Source: Desulfococcaceae bacterium (GTDB lineage Bacteria; Desulfobacterota; Desulfobacteria; Desulfobacterales; Desulfosalsimonadaceae). From it: a stretch of DNA of 47,544 bases. The notes beneath the pieces are model-generated. The model did no database searches and had not been told where the DNA came from. It saw only the letters and a list, made by a program, of their open reading frames with translations. Position 1 is the first letter of the stretch. Each line of letters begins with the position of its first letter. Both the position numbers and the translations under genes were made by a program. Where the stretch lies: positions 1 through 47,544 of the forward strand of contig JAQYVU010000030.1 in the NCBI GenBank assembly GCA_030145385.1, in the 5' to 3' direction. Positions 26,503 through 33,353 of the stretch are shown in pieces.

Positions 26503-27147
26503 TTATTTTGTCGCTTTTTTGGACGCTGCAGCTTTTTTTGGCGTGGCTGAAGTTTTTGCTTTTTCGAGTTTTGTAATTTTATTATTCAACGACTTGATTT
26601 TTGTTGTCAGATCCAGAACCTGATCCCTGTTGGCAAGGTTCATTTTATTGAGGACTTCGTTAATCCGATGATCAATGTTATTAGTAATCCAGCTTTGAAT
26701 ATTATCGCGATATTTGAGTATTTCTTTTTTCAGTTTTTTTGCTTCAAATTCTGAAATTTTGTTATCTTTGACCAGCAAATTAACCACTTTGTCGACCTCT
26801 TCCTTGGACATGGTCAACATTTCCTGCCACATCGAAGAATATTTCTTACCATAATCCGACAGAGTGTCGCCGCCTTTACGGAAAAGCTGGACGATAAAGC
26901 TGGCCGGTTCCTGCTTTTTCTTTGCAGCAGCTGTTTTTTTTGCTTTGGGTTTCTGCTTACCGGATTTTGCTTCCTTGGCCTTGATCTGTGAGACTACTTC
27001 TTTAGTAATATCCGTTCCGGACTTTGTATCAATGATCTCAATCTTTTTTTTGGAACGAATTAATTCAGAAATCTGGGAGCGTGTGATGTAATTTTTTGTA
27101 ACGGTATCGTAAAATCGACCATTGGCATATTTTTTTATAGTATACAT
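26503..27147 (-). CDS. PhaR-type DNA-binding head fused to a PhaF-like phasin with basic tail
   Basis: A 214-residue paralogue of the protein at 21634-22188. The PHA-regulator domain occupies residues 1-60 (IKKYANGRFYDTVTKNYITR). After a lysine-rich insert (KQKPKAKKTAAAKK) come a phasin-like helical region (about 80-175) and a coiled coil (LANRDQVLDLTTKIKSLNNK). The end is an Ala/Lys tail (TPKKAAASKKATK) like the histone-like AAKP tail of Pseudomonas PhaF. Such a protein could tie granules to the nucleoid as well as regulate. ATG start with AGGAGG. It heads the operon containing both ATPases. No copy of the 15-bp operator was seen directly upstream of it. Confidence 0.85.
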   Translation of the reverse strand: MYTIKKYANGRFYDTVTKNYITRSQISELIRSKKKIEIIDTKSGTDITKEVVSQIKAKEAKSGKQKPKAKKTAAAKKKQEPASFIVQLFRKGGDTLSDYGKKYSSMWQEMLTMSKEEVDKVVNLLVKDNKISEFEAKKLKKEILKYRDNIQSWITNNIDHRINEVLNKMNLANRDQVLDLTTKIKSLNNKITKLEKAKTSATPKKAAASKKATK

Positions 27148-27265
27148 CCGGACCTCCTTTAGCGTGCATTAATTCAAATTGATTAAAAATATATTTTGAA
27201 GAAATTTGAATAAATATATCACAAAAAAACTAAAAACAAAATATCGGATATCTTATTCAGTTAAA

Positions 27266-27296
27266 ACGGCGGCCCGCACTAAGTGAGAACCGCCGT
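27266..27296 (-). terminator. Probable terminator after the phasin gene
   Basis: ACGGCGG (27266-27272) pairs with CCGCCGT (27290-27296), with a palindromic CACTTAGTG-like loop. On the minus strand only four Ts follow. It lies 15 bases past the phasin stop, so some read-through into the PhaR/phasin-ATPase operon is possible. Confidence 0.6.
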
Positions 27297-27310
27297 CGTA
27301 TCATATCTTA

Positions 27311-27862
27311 TTATGCTGTCTTCTGTTTTTTCATTGTTTCAATATTTGTATTTAATGCCTGCATGGCCATGGTCAGTTTTTCGATTTCACCTTTGTTCGG
27401 CATGTTGACAAAGCCCGGCAGAGAATTCAGGCCTTCAGTGACTTTCTTTTCAACCGTTTCCACCATGGGAATTTTATACATAAACTTTTTACCGTTAACC
27501 ACGACTTCATCAAGTTTTTTAAGGGCGTCTTTTTCTAAATCACGGCCTTTTGCCAGAACGTCGTCAACGGTTTTGGTAGCTTTCTTATACGGACCATCAA
27601 AATATTCTTTGCCTTTTTCAAGGTTTTTTACAACGTACTTCTCATTGTATTCCTTGAAGGTCTCTTTACCCTTTTCAATATTTTTGGCAACGTATTTTTC
27701 ATTGTACTCTTTGAAAGTTTTCTTTCCCTTTTCGATATTTTCCGCCAGATACTTCTCATTGTAGTCTTTGATTTTTTCTGTGACAGTATCAGATGCTTTC
27801 TGAATTTTTTCCACGATTACATTGTTTTTCACTTCTTCTTTTTTTGCTTCTTTCTTAGCCAT
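27311..27862 (-). CDS. Phasin-like granule coat protein with three 19-residue repeats
   Basis: A 183-residue, lysine- and glutamate-rich, wholly helical protein without signal peptide. Residues 32-50, 51-69 and 70-88 are three tandem 19-residue units of the form KEYNEKYVAKNIEKGKETF. Their aromatic and aliphatic residues could face one side of an amphipathic helix. The C-terminus (VNMPNKGEIEKLTMAMQALN) matches the coiled-coil end of phasins and of the two PhaR-type neighbours. Phasins coat storage granules and are often the main target of PhaR. Two predicted promoters carrying PhaR-region palindromes precede it. ATG start with GGAGGG. Confidence 0.78.
   Translation of the reverse strand: MAKKEAKKEEVKNNVIVEKIQKASDTVTEKIKDYNEKYLAENIEKGKKTFKEYNEKYVAKNIEKGKETFKEYNEKYVVKNLEKGKEYFDGPYKKATKTVDDVLAKGRDLEKDALKKLDEVVVNGKKFMYKIPMVETVEKKVTEGLNSLPGFVNMPNKGEIEKLTMAMQALNTNIETMKKQKTA
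27599..27769 (-). repeat. Three tandem 57-bp coding repeats in the phasin-like gene
   Basis: These encode residues 32-88, three consecutive 19-residue units that differ at only a few positions. Unit number could vary between strains by slippage or recombination. This is coding sequence, not a CRISPR array. Confidence 0.85.
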
Positions 27863-27967
27863 GGTAATACCCTCCTGAAAAATTGTTTTTATGACGTATA
27901 TGTTAAATATCTATCAGACCTGTTTGTATTTCAAATTCTTTAAATTCGTGCTGCCGAACGACATTGA

Positions 27968-28012
27968 TGACGCGTTGCGTTACAATCTATAACGCAACGC
28001 GTCATATGTCAA
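27968..28012 (-). promoter_or_regulatory. Predicted phasin promoter P1 with two palindromic operators
   Basis: On the minus strand, TTGACA (28012-28007) and TAGATT (27989-27984) are 17 bases apart. The palindrome TAACGCAACGCGTCA (27990-28004) lies in the spacer. Its exact reverse complement lies at 27968-27982, over the expected transcription start, with centres 22 bp apart (two helical turns). This is a classic repression layout. The leader to the phasin ATG is about 105 bases. Confidence 0.75.
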
Positions 28013-28077
28013 GCACTTTGTTAAAAAAAACTTACTTCGAGGAGACAAAAAAATTAGTTTATTGTTAAATAAAAACA

Positions 28078-28127
28078 TAACGCGATGCGTTATGTGTATG
28101 TATGACGCAATGCGTTATCCCTGTCAA
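28078..28127 (-). promoter_or_regulatory. Predicted upstream phasin promoter P2 with two further operators
   Basis: A second TTGACA (28127-28122) is followed after 19 bases by TACATA, with TGACGCAATGCGTTA (28103-28117) in the spacer. Just downstream is TAACGCGATGCGTTA (28078-28092), whose arms extend to a 9-base perfect inverted repeat (28075-28095). The 3' flank TGTCAAGCA-TTTT is shared with P1. The 395-base gap also contains a candidate plus-strand TTGACA (28171-28176) for the divergent patatin-like gene. Confidence 0.65.
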
Positions 28128-28257
28128 GCATTTTATTAAAAAAAAATTATTTTATTTATATCAAACCGAATTGACATGAATAATTTCATAGACTAAGTTG
28201 AACCTGAATTGACTTAGGTCGATGCATTAAAGACATTTGAACTTATACGGAGGCATA

Positions 28258-29151
28258 ATGAAACGAGCTTTAATTCTATCCGGCGGCGGAGCCAGAGGCG
28301 CTTTTCAAGTCGGCGTCATGAAGTACCTGAGCGAAATCAACTGGACACCCGACCTGATCTGCGGCACATCCGTCGGCGCCATTAACGCCGTGGCATACGG
28401 CTCCGGAATGTCAATCAACGATATGACAAGATTGTGGCAGACCTATCGCCGGAAAAAAATGTATCGCGTCACGCTGCCGATTTTACTTCGTTCATTGAAA
28501 AGCCGAAAACGATTCTCCCCGATGTCTGACACCCGGCCTCTAAAAAAACTGCTTGAATCGCACTTAAACATAGAAGCCCTCCGAACCAGTAAACCGGAAA
28601 TAATTATCAGCACCCTGAACATGATTACCGGCCAGCTTGCATACTTTAACCAGCATGCCATTAAAATAAAACACATTATGGCGGCAAGCGCTATTCCCGG
28701 CCTGTTCGGCTGGCAGTATATCGACAATGTTCCCTATTGGGACGCCGGGCTCATGGTTAACACACCGATTGCCCCGGCGCTCAAACTGGAGGCAAAAGAA
28801 ATAATCGTCGTACTGCATTCTCCGGTTGGCGCCTTTAATACCAGAGAACCGCGGAGCCCCATGGAAGTGGCAGAGCTTGTTTTCGAACATTTTCTGATCG
28901 GCTCTTATACCAACTCCCTGCCTGATTCTTCATGGCAGATCAACCCGGATGCCCATTGCCATAAAACCCCGTTGCCCAATTCCCCACAGCTTCAGCTTGC
29001 CGCAAAAGGCACACGGATTTTAACGGTTGCACCGGCCCGCATGCTTGGACTTCGATCGCTGCTTAATTTTTCTCTCCGTCAGGCAAACACCCTGATTGAC
29101 GAGGGGTACAATAACGCCCGGATGCAGCTGAAACCGAATTTGCAAAATTAA
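28258..29151 (+). CDS. Patatin-like phospholipase / lipid acyl hydrolase
   Basis: A 297-residue patatin-fold protein, with the oxyanion loop GGGARG (residues 9-14), nucleophile Ser38 in GTSVG and catalytic Asp162 in the DAG motif. The Ser-Asp dyad hydrolyses ester bonds of phospholipids or neutral lipids. No signal peptide is visible, so it acts in the cytoplasm or on the inner membrane. It lies divergent from the phasin gene and could mobilise stored lipid, but this is inferred from context only. ATG at 28258 with CGGAGG upstream; a longer TTG frame lacks a ribosome site. Confidence 0.87.
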   Translation: MKRALILSGGGARGAFQVGVMKYLSEINWTPDLICGTSVGAINAVAYGSGMSINDMTRLWQTYRRKKMYRVTLPILLRSLKSRKRFSPMSDTRPLKKLLESHLNIEALRTSKPEIIISTLNMITGQLAYFNQHAIKIKHIMAASAIPGLFGWQYIDNVPYWDAGLMVNTPIAPALKLEAKEIIVVLHSPVGAFNTREPRSPMEVAELVFEHFLIGSYTNSLPDSSWQINPDAHCHKTPLPNSPQLQLAAKGTRILTVAPARMLGLRSLLNFSLRQANTLIDEGYNNARMQLKPNLQN

Positions 29152-29157
29152 TGGCGT

Positions 29158-29306
29158 CGTAAAAAGCCCCATCTACTGCGTTGCAGCGGTTTTTCAGACA
29201 CTCAAGATACTACATGTATGATTTCGAGCCTGAAAAACCAATACGCCCTGCCAAATTTTATGGGATTGGCGGAACTTTTAACTTAGCCATCCTGCTACTT
29301 TTTACG
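29158..29306. repeat. Intergenic palindromic repeat element E
   Basis: Outer arms CGTAAAAAG (29158-29166) and CTTTTTACG (29298-29306) enclose perfect inner arms GGTTTTTCAG (29188-29197) and CTGAAAAACC (29230-29239). The centre CTCAAGATACTACATGTAT (29201-29219) matches element C at 17 of 19 bases. It follows the patatin-like gene directly and may also act as a transcription stop. Confidence 0.7.
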
Positions 29307-29364
29307 GGACCTTCAAAATTAATTCAAAATGTGGATAACCTGATTTTTGAATTCATGTTTTTTA

Positions 29365-29398
29365 TTGACAGATCCTGCATCAACTGGTATGACCTCTT
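29365..29398 (+). promoter_or_regulatory. Promoter of the fadR-like operon with a FadR-type operator
   Basis: TTGACA (29365-29370) and TATGAC (29388-29393) are spaced 17 bases. The 17-mer AACTGGTATGACCTCTT (29382-29398) covers the -10 box and agrees with the E. coli FadR consensus ANCTGGTCNGACNNGNT in its core TGGTNNGACC. Repressor binding would exclude RNA polymerase. The regulator gene starts 40 bases downstream, which suggests autoregulation released by long-chain acyl-CoA. Confidence 0.75.
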
Positions 29399-29438
29399 AC
29401 CAATTTACTGTGCATTTAACTATGGAGTTAAAATATAA

Positions 29439-30131
29439 ATGACTGCTGACAAGCCTTTTCGACCCGCTCAATTTACAGAACATAAATTGATTTGCTCAAT
29501 TCTTGACGGTACCTATCCGCCGGGAACCGCCTTACCGTCTGAGCGGAAACTGGCCGATCAGTTTGGGGTTACCCGGCCGACCATCCGTGAAGCGCTTCAA
29601 CGGCTTGCCGGGCAAGGCTGGATTACCATCCGCCACGGCAAGCCGACCCAAGTCAATAATTACTGGGAAACAGGCGGCCTGCAACTGCTGGGAACAATGG
29701 CCAGGCACAGTGAAGTTTTGCCGGAGTCCTTTATCATTTATCTTCTCGAACTCAGAGGAATTCTGACACCTCCGATTGCCCGACAGGCCGTTAAAAATGA
29801 ACCATCTTTGATATATGACAAACTGGCAGACAGGAAAAAACTCAAAAACACGCCGGAAGCATTCACTGAATTCGACTGGCAACTGCAGCAATTAATGGCT
29901 CGCTATTCCGGGAATCCCGTTTATCCGATGATTTTAAATGATTTTGCATCAATATTTAAAACCATGGGCATTTTGTATTTTATAGAAAAGGATGCCCGAC
30001 AGGCCTCGTTAGCCTATTACGACAATCTGCAGCACGCGATTGAAAAAAAACATTTCGAAATAATAGAAAATGTTGTCAGAAAAGCAATGCAGAAAAGCAT
30101 TGAAATATGGACCCGGTTGAAAATTTCTTAA
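29439..30131 (+). CDS. fadR: FadR-like GntR-family regulator of fatty-acid metabolism
   Basis: A 230-residue GntR-type regulator that matches FadR rather than the general family. It has PPGTALPSERKLADQFGVTR and REALQRLAGQGWITIRHGKP in the winged-helix head, VNNYWET after it, and a C-terminal all-helical acyl-CoA-binding-type domain with SGNPVYPMILN. In gammaproteobacteria FadR represses beta-oxidation and activates unsaturated fatty-acid synthesis. A FadR-like operator over its own -10 box supports the assignment. It heads an operon with an ether-lipid-type flavoenzyme and a GlpD-like gene, so it may control glycerolipid synthesis. ATG start. Confidence 0.87.
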   Translation: MTADKPFRPAQFTEHKLICSILDGTYPPGTALPSERKLADQFGVTRPTIREALQRLAGQGWITIRHGKPTQVNNYWETGGLQLLGTMARHSEVLPESFIIYLLELRGILTPPIARQAVKNEPSLIYDKLADRKKLKNTPEAFTEFDWQLQQLMARYSGNPVYPMILNDFASIFKTMGILYFIEKDARQASLAYYDNLQHAIEKKHFEIIENVVRKAMQKSIEIWTRLKIS

Positions 30132-30144
30132 ACGGAGGTTGATC

Positions 30145-31743
30145 ATGCAGCGATGGAACGGATGGGGAAATGAAAACATAGAAATGCCGCTGACGTCATC
30201 GGCTGAGGTACTATTAAAAGAACTTGTGGGTGAAACAGGCCCGGGCCCTGAATATTCCCTTGAAAACGCTTTATCCGGCATCCCTGAGTCCCGCATAAAA
30301 ACACTTCATCCTTCAATCTCGATTGACCCGGAAGACCGTTTTGACCATGCACATGGTCAGAGCTTGCCGGATTGGGTGAATATCCGGTGGGGGACGCTCA
30401 AACAATTTCCGGACGGGGTGGCGTTTCCGACATCCGAACAGGAAATCAATGATGTCCTGCAACTCGCTTTTCGCGAAAAAATGATGGTCATCCCTTACGG
30501 CGGGGGAACCAGTGTGGTTGGCCATCTGTCTGTACCGGAATCTGATTTGCCGGTTCTCTCGCTCTCCCTTGAACGCTTTAACCGCCTGACAAATATTAAT
30601 CCCTGTAATATGCTTGCCACATTTAATGCCGGTGTGCGCGGTCCCGACCTTGAGGCCCAGCTGGCAACCCATGGCTATACCCTTGGCCATTACCCTCAAT
30701 CCTTTGAGCTGTCAACCCTTGGCGGATGGATTGTAACCCGCTCCAGCGGTCAGCAGTCCCGCTATTATGGAAGGATTGAGGATCTGTTTGCCGGAGGTGA
30801 TCTGATAACCCCGAAAGGCAAAATGCACTTTTCACCATTTCCCGCATCCGCCGCCGGCCCGGATCTCCGACACTTGTTAATGGGGTCTGAAGGCCGCATG
30901 GGTGTTGTGACCAATGCAACGGTTCGGATCAAAAAAACTCCGGAGGCAGATGATGTGTGCGGTTTTTTCTTCCCATCATGGGATGCCGGTGCCGAAGCAC
31001 TCCGGGAACTGGCAAACTCCGGCCTTTCCATTTCAATGGCCCGTTTGAGTAATCCGGCGGAGACCGCAACGAACATGGCCATTGCCGGTCATAAAAACCA
31101 GATTGATTATTTAAAACGTTATTTGCGACTGCGGGGGCTGTTTGACAACACCTGGTGTATGACATTAATCGGTTTTACAGGATCGAAGAAAACCGTTTCG
31201 TTCACAAAGCATGAAACCAATACCATCATCCGTAAATTTAAAGGAATCTCCATTGGTAAATCCATGGGAAATACCTGGAAAAAGAATCGGTTTCTTGCGC
31301 CGTACCTGCGCAATACTTTGTGGAAAAGGGGATATGCGGTAGACACACTGGAAACGGCGGTAACCTGGGAAAACGTCCGACCCGCCATGGCCGCTATCGA
31401 GAATTCCATTGCCCAGGCTTTGGAACCCAGAGCCGAAAAAGTACATGTATTTTCTCACCTGTCGCACATTTATTCCACCGGATCCAGTATTTATACAACG
31501 TATCTGTTCAGACTCGCTGATTCTCCTGAACAAACCATGGACTGGTGGCAGACAATCAAAACCGCCGCCAGTATGGAAATTGTCAATTCCGGCGGAACGA
31601 TTTCCCATCAGCACGGGGTGGGGATGGATCATAGAATTTTTCTGCCGGCTGAAAAAGGCGGCCTGGGTATTGATTTGATGAAAAAAGCCTGGAAGTATCT
31701 GGATCCTGACCAGAAAATGAACCCGGGCAAGTTAACAGAATAA
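30145..31743 (+). CDS. Alkyldihydroxyacetonephosphate synthase-like FAD-dependent enzyme
   Basis: A 532-residue flavoprotein of the vanillyl-alcohol-oxidase fold, close to alkyl-DHAP synthase, which swaps the acyl chain of acyl-DHAP for a fatty alcohol to form an ether bond. Marks are the N-terminal RWNGWG, the FAD loop YGGGTSVVGHL, HYPQSFELSTLGGWIVTRSS and a C-terminal ISHQHGVGMDH. Animal AGPS has three histidines at this last site; here the middle one is glutamine (H488-Q489-H490). Catalysis of the AGPS reaction is therefore likely but not certain, and another FAD-linked oxidase role is possible. ATG at 30145 with GGAGG. Confidence 0.82.
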   Translation: MQRWNGWGNENIEMPLTSSAEVLLKELVGETGPGPEYSLENALSGIPESRIKTLHPSISIDPEDRFDHAHGQSLPDWVNIRWGTLKQFPDGVAFPTSEQEINDVLQLAFREKMMVIPYGGGTSVVGHLSVPESDLPVLSLSLERFNRLTNINPCNMLATFNAGVRGPDLEAQLATHGYTLGHYPQSFELSTLGGWIVTRSSGQQSRYYGRIEDLFAGGDLITPKGKMHFSPFPASAAGPDLRHLLMGSEGRMGVVTNATVRIKKTPEADDVCGFFFPSWDAGAEALRELANSGLSISMARLSNPAETATNMAIAGHKNQIDYLKRYLRLRGLFDNTWCMTLIGFTGSKKTVSFTKHETNTIIRKFKGISIGKSMGNTWKKNRFLAPYLRNTLWKRGYAVDTLETAVTWENVRPAMAAIENSIAQALEPRAEKVHVFSHLSHIYSTGSSIYTTYLFRLADSPEQTMDWWQTIKTAASMEIVNSGGTISHQHGVGMDHRIFLPAEKGGLGIDLMKKAWKYLDPDQKMNPGKLTE

Positions 31744-31753
31744 AGGACAAGCA

Positions 31754-33307
31754 ATGAACTTAGACAAACTCGCGGGGAACTGGGACCTGGTTGTCATCGG
31801 CGGCGGAATCACCGGTGCCGGAATCTTTCGCGAAGCCGTAAGAATCGGACTGAAAACACTTCTGGTTGAAAAAAATGATTTTGCATGGGGCACATCCAGC
31901 CGTTCTTCAAAACTCATCCATGGAGGACTCCGGTACCTGAAAGATGGGCGCTTACTGTTGACTTATGATTCCGTTCGTCAGAGACAGCGTCTCATGAAGG
32001 AAGCGGCGGGCATGATCGAACCGATTAATTTCATGGTACCTTTGTATAAGGGTGCCAGCCCCGGCAGATGGACATTAAAAGCCGGACTTTCCATTTATGA
32101 TGTGATGGCCGGAGCAAAATATCATTCCCATTACAATGCCCGGCAGTTTACCCGGATGATCCCGCGTATTAATCAAAACGGGCTGACCGGCGGATTCCGT
32201 TTCATGGATGCCCAGGTAGACGACGCCCGGCTGGTTCAGCGGTTAATTAATGAATCTGCCGCAGCTGGCGGTACGGCATTGAATTACACTGCAGCCGTTG
32301 AAATCATCAGAAACCGCAGTGGCAGGGTAAATGGCGTCCGTCTGGAAGATTCAGAAACCCGCGACACCCGCACCATAACAGCTTCTGCTGTAATAAATGC
32401 CACCGGTACCTGGGCGGAACAACTGCATCCGTCGCCTCAGAAAGATCTTCACATACGGCCGCTTCGGGGCAGTCATCTGATTTTCCCCGGATGGCTGCTG
32501 CCCATCAACCAGGCGATTACTTTAACCCATCCGGCAGATAAACGGCCGCTTTTTATCATTCCCTGGGAAGGCGCCCTGCTACTGGGCACCACTGACCTTG
32601 ATCATGGCAATGATATTTCAACAGAAGCGAAAATCACAAAAGAAGAAGCCCGTTACATGATGGAGGCCCTGACCGCTTATTTCCCCTCATCAGGGATTCG
32701 CCTTGAAGATGCCATATCGTCACTTGCGGGTGTCCGGCCGGTGCTGAGCAAAGGAAACCGGCCGCCATCCCAGGAATCCCGGGAATTTATCGTCTGGATC
32801 AACAAAGGTCTTGTCACGGTCACCGGCGGCAAGCTCACCACCTTTCGAACCCTTGCAAAAGATGCATTAACGGCAGCCGCTCCTTATTTACCCGGAAAAA
32901 CAAAGGTAAAAATTGATGAACCGGTATTTGTACCGACCCCGCAACTGCCCAAACAGCTGAACGGGTTGGACCCGCTGACCTGGCGGCGGTTATACGGAAG
33001 GTATGGAAAAATTGCCGAAGAAATGGTCATTGGCGCCAATATCAAAGACCTGGTACCGATTACCGGAACCCATACACTGTGGGCGGAACTGCCGCTGCTG
33101 GCAAGAACCGAGCAGGTCAGGCATCTGTCAGACCTCATGCTTCGAAGGGTCCGTATCGGATTGTTAACCCAAGACGGCGGGCGGGAATTTTTAGACCGCA
33201 TACAGGCTTTATGTGAAAAATCACTCCCATGGGATCAAGCGCGTTGGGAAGTGGAAAAGCAAGAATATATTGAACACTGGGAATCTTTTCATTCAGTACC
33301 GGGATGA
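31754..33307 (+). CDS. glpD: Glycerol-3-phosphate dehydrogenase (FAD, GlpD/GlpA type)
   Basis: A 517-residue flavoenzyme that oxidises sn-glycerol-3-phosphate to DHAP and passes electrons to the quinone pool. Visible are the dinucleotide loop VVIGGGITGAG (about residues 13-23), FAWGTSSRSSKLIHGGLRYL, the substrate-region ALLLGTTD, and TGGKLTTFR of the family. Full length including the C-terminal helical domain. It begins 10 bases after the AGPS-like stop with AAGGAC upstream. Its product DHAP is the backbone of the AGPS substrate, which links the two genes functionally. Confidence 0.92.
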   Translation: MNLDKLAGNWDLVVIGGGITGAGIFREAVRIGLKTLLVEKNDFAWGTSSRSSKLIHGGLRYLKDGRLLLTYDSVRQRQRLMKEAAGMIEPINFMVPLYKGASPGRWTLKAGLSIYDVMAGAKYHSHYNARQFTRMIPRINQNGLTGGFRFMDAQVDDARLVQRLINESAAAGGTALNYTAAVEIIRNRSGRVNGVRLEDSETRDTRTITASAVINATGTWAEQLHPSPQKDLHIRPLRGSHLIFPGWLLPINQAITLTHPADKRPLFIIPWEGALLLGTTDLDHGNDISTEAKITKEEARYMMEALTAYFPSSGIRLEDAISSLAGVRPVLSKGNRPPSQESREFIVWINKGLVTVTGGKLTTFRTLAKDALTAAAPYLPGKTKVKIDEPVFVPTPQLPKQLNGLDPLTWRRLYGRYGKIAEEMVIGANIKDLVPITGTHTLWAELPLLARTEQVRHLSDLMLRRVRIGLLTQDGGREFLDRIQALCEKSLPWDQARWEVEKQEYIEHWESFHSVPG

Positions 33308-33319
33308 TATATAGAAGTT

Positions 33320-33353
33320 TAGGTAAAAGGTAGAAGGCTGAAGGTTGAAGATC
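33320..33353. repeat. GAAGGTTGAAG-type heptad repeat, copy 3
   Basis: The run TAGAAGGCTGAAGGTTGAAG followed by ATC shares a 21-base core exactly with the reverse complement of 2632-2652. It lies between the convergent glpD and peptidase genes and ends within the peptidase stop. Confidence 0.7.

Noticed and set aside
27599-27769. CRISPR-like tandem repeat
   Set aside because: The repeats are in frame, encode near-identical 19-residue units and have no spacers.
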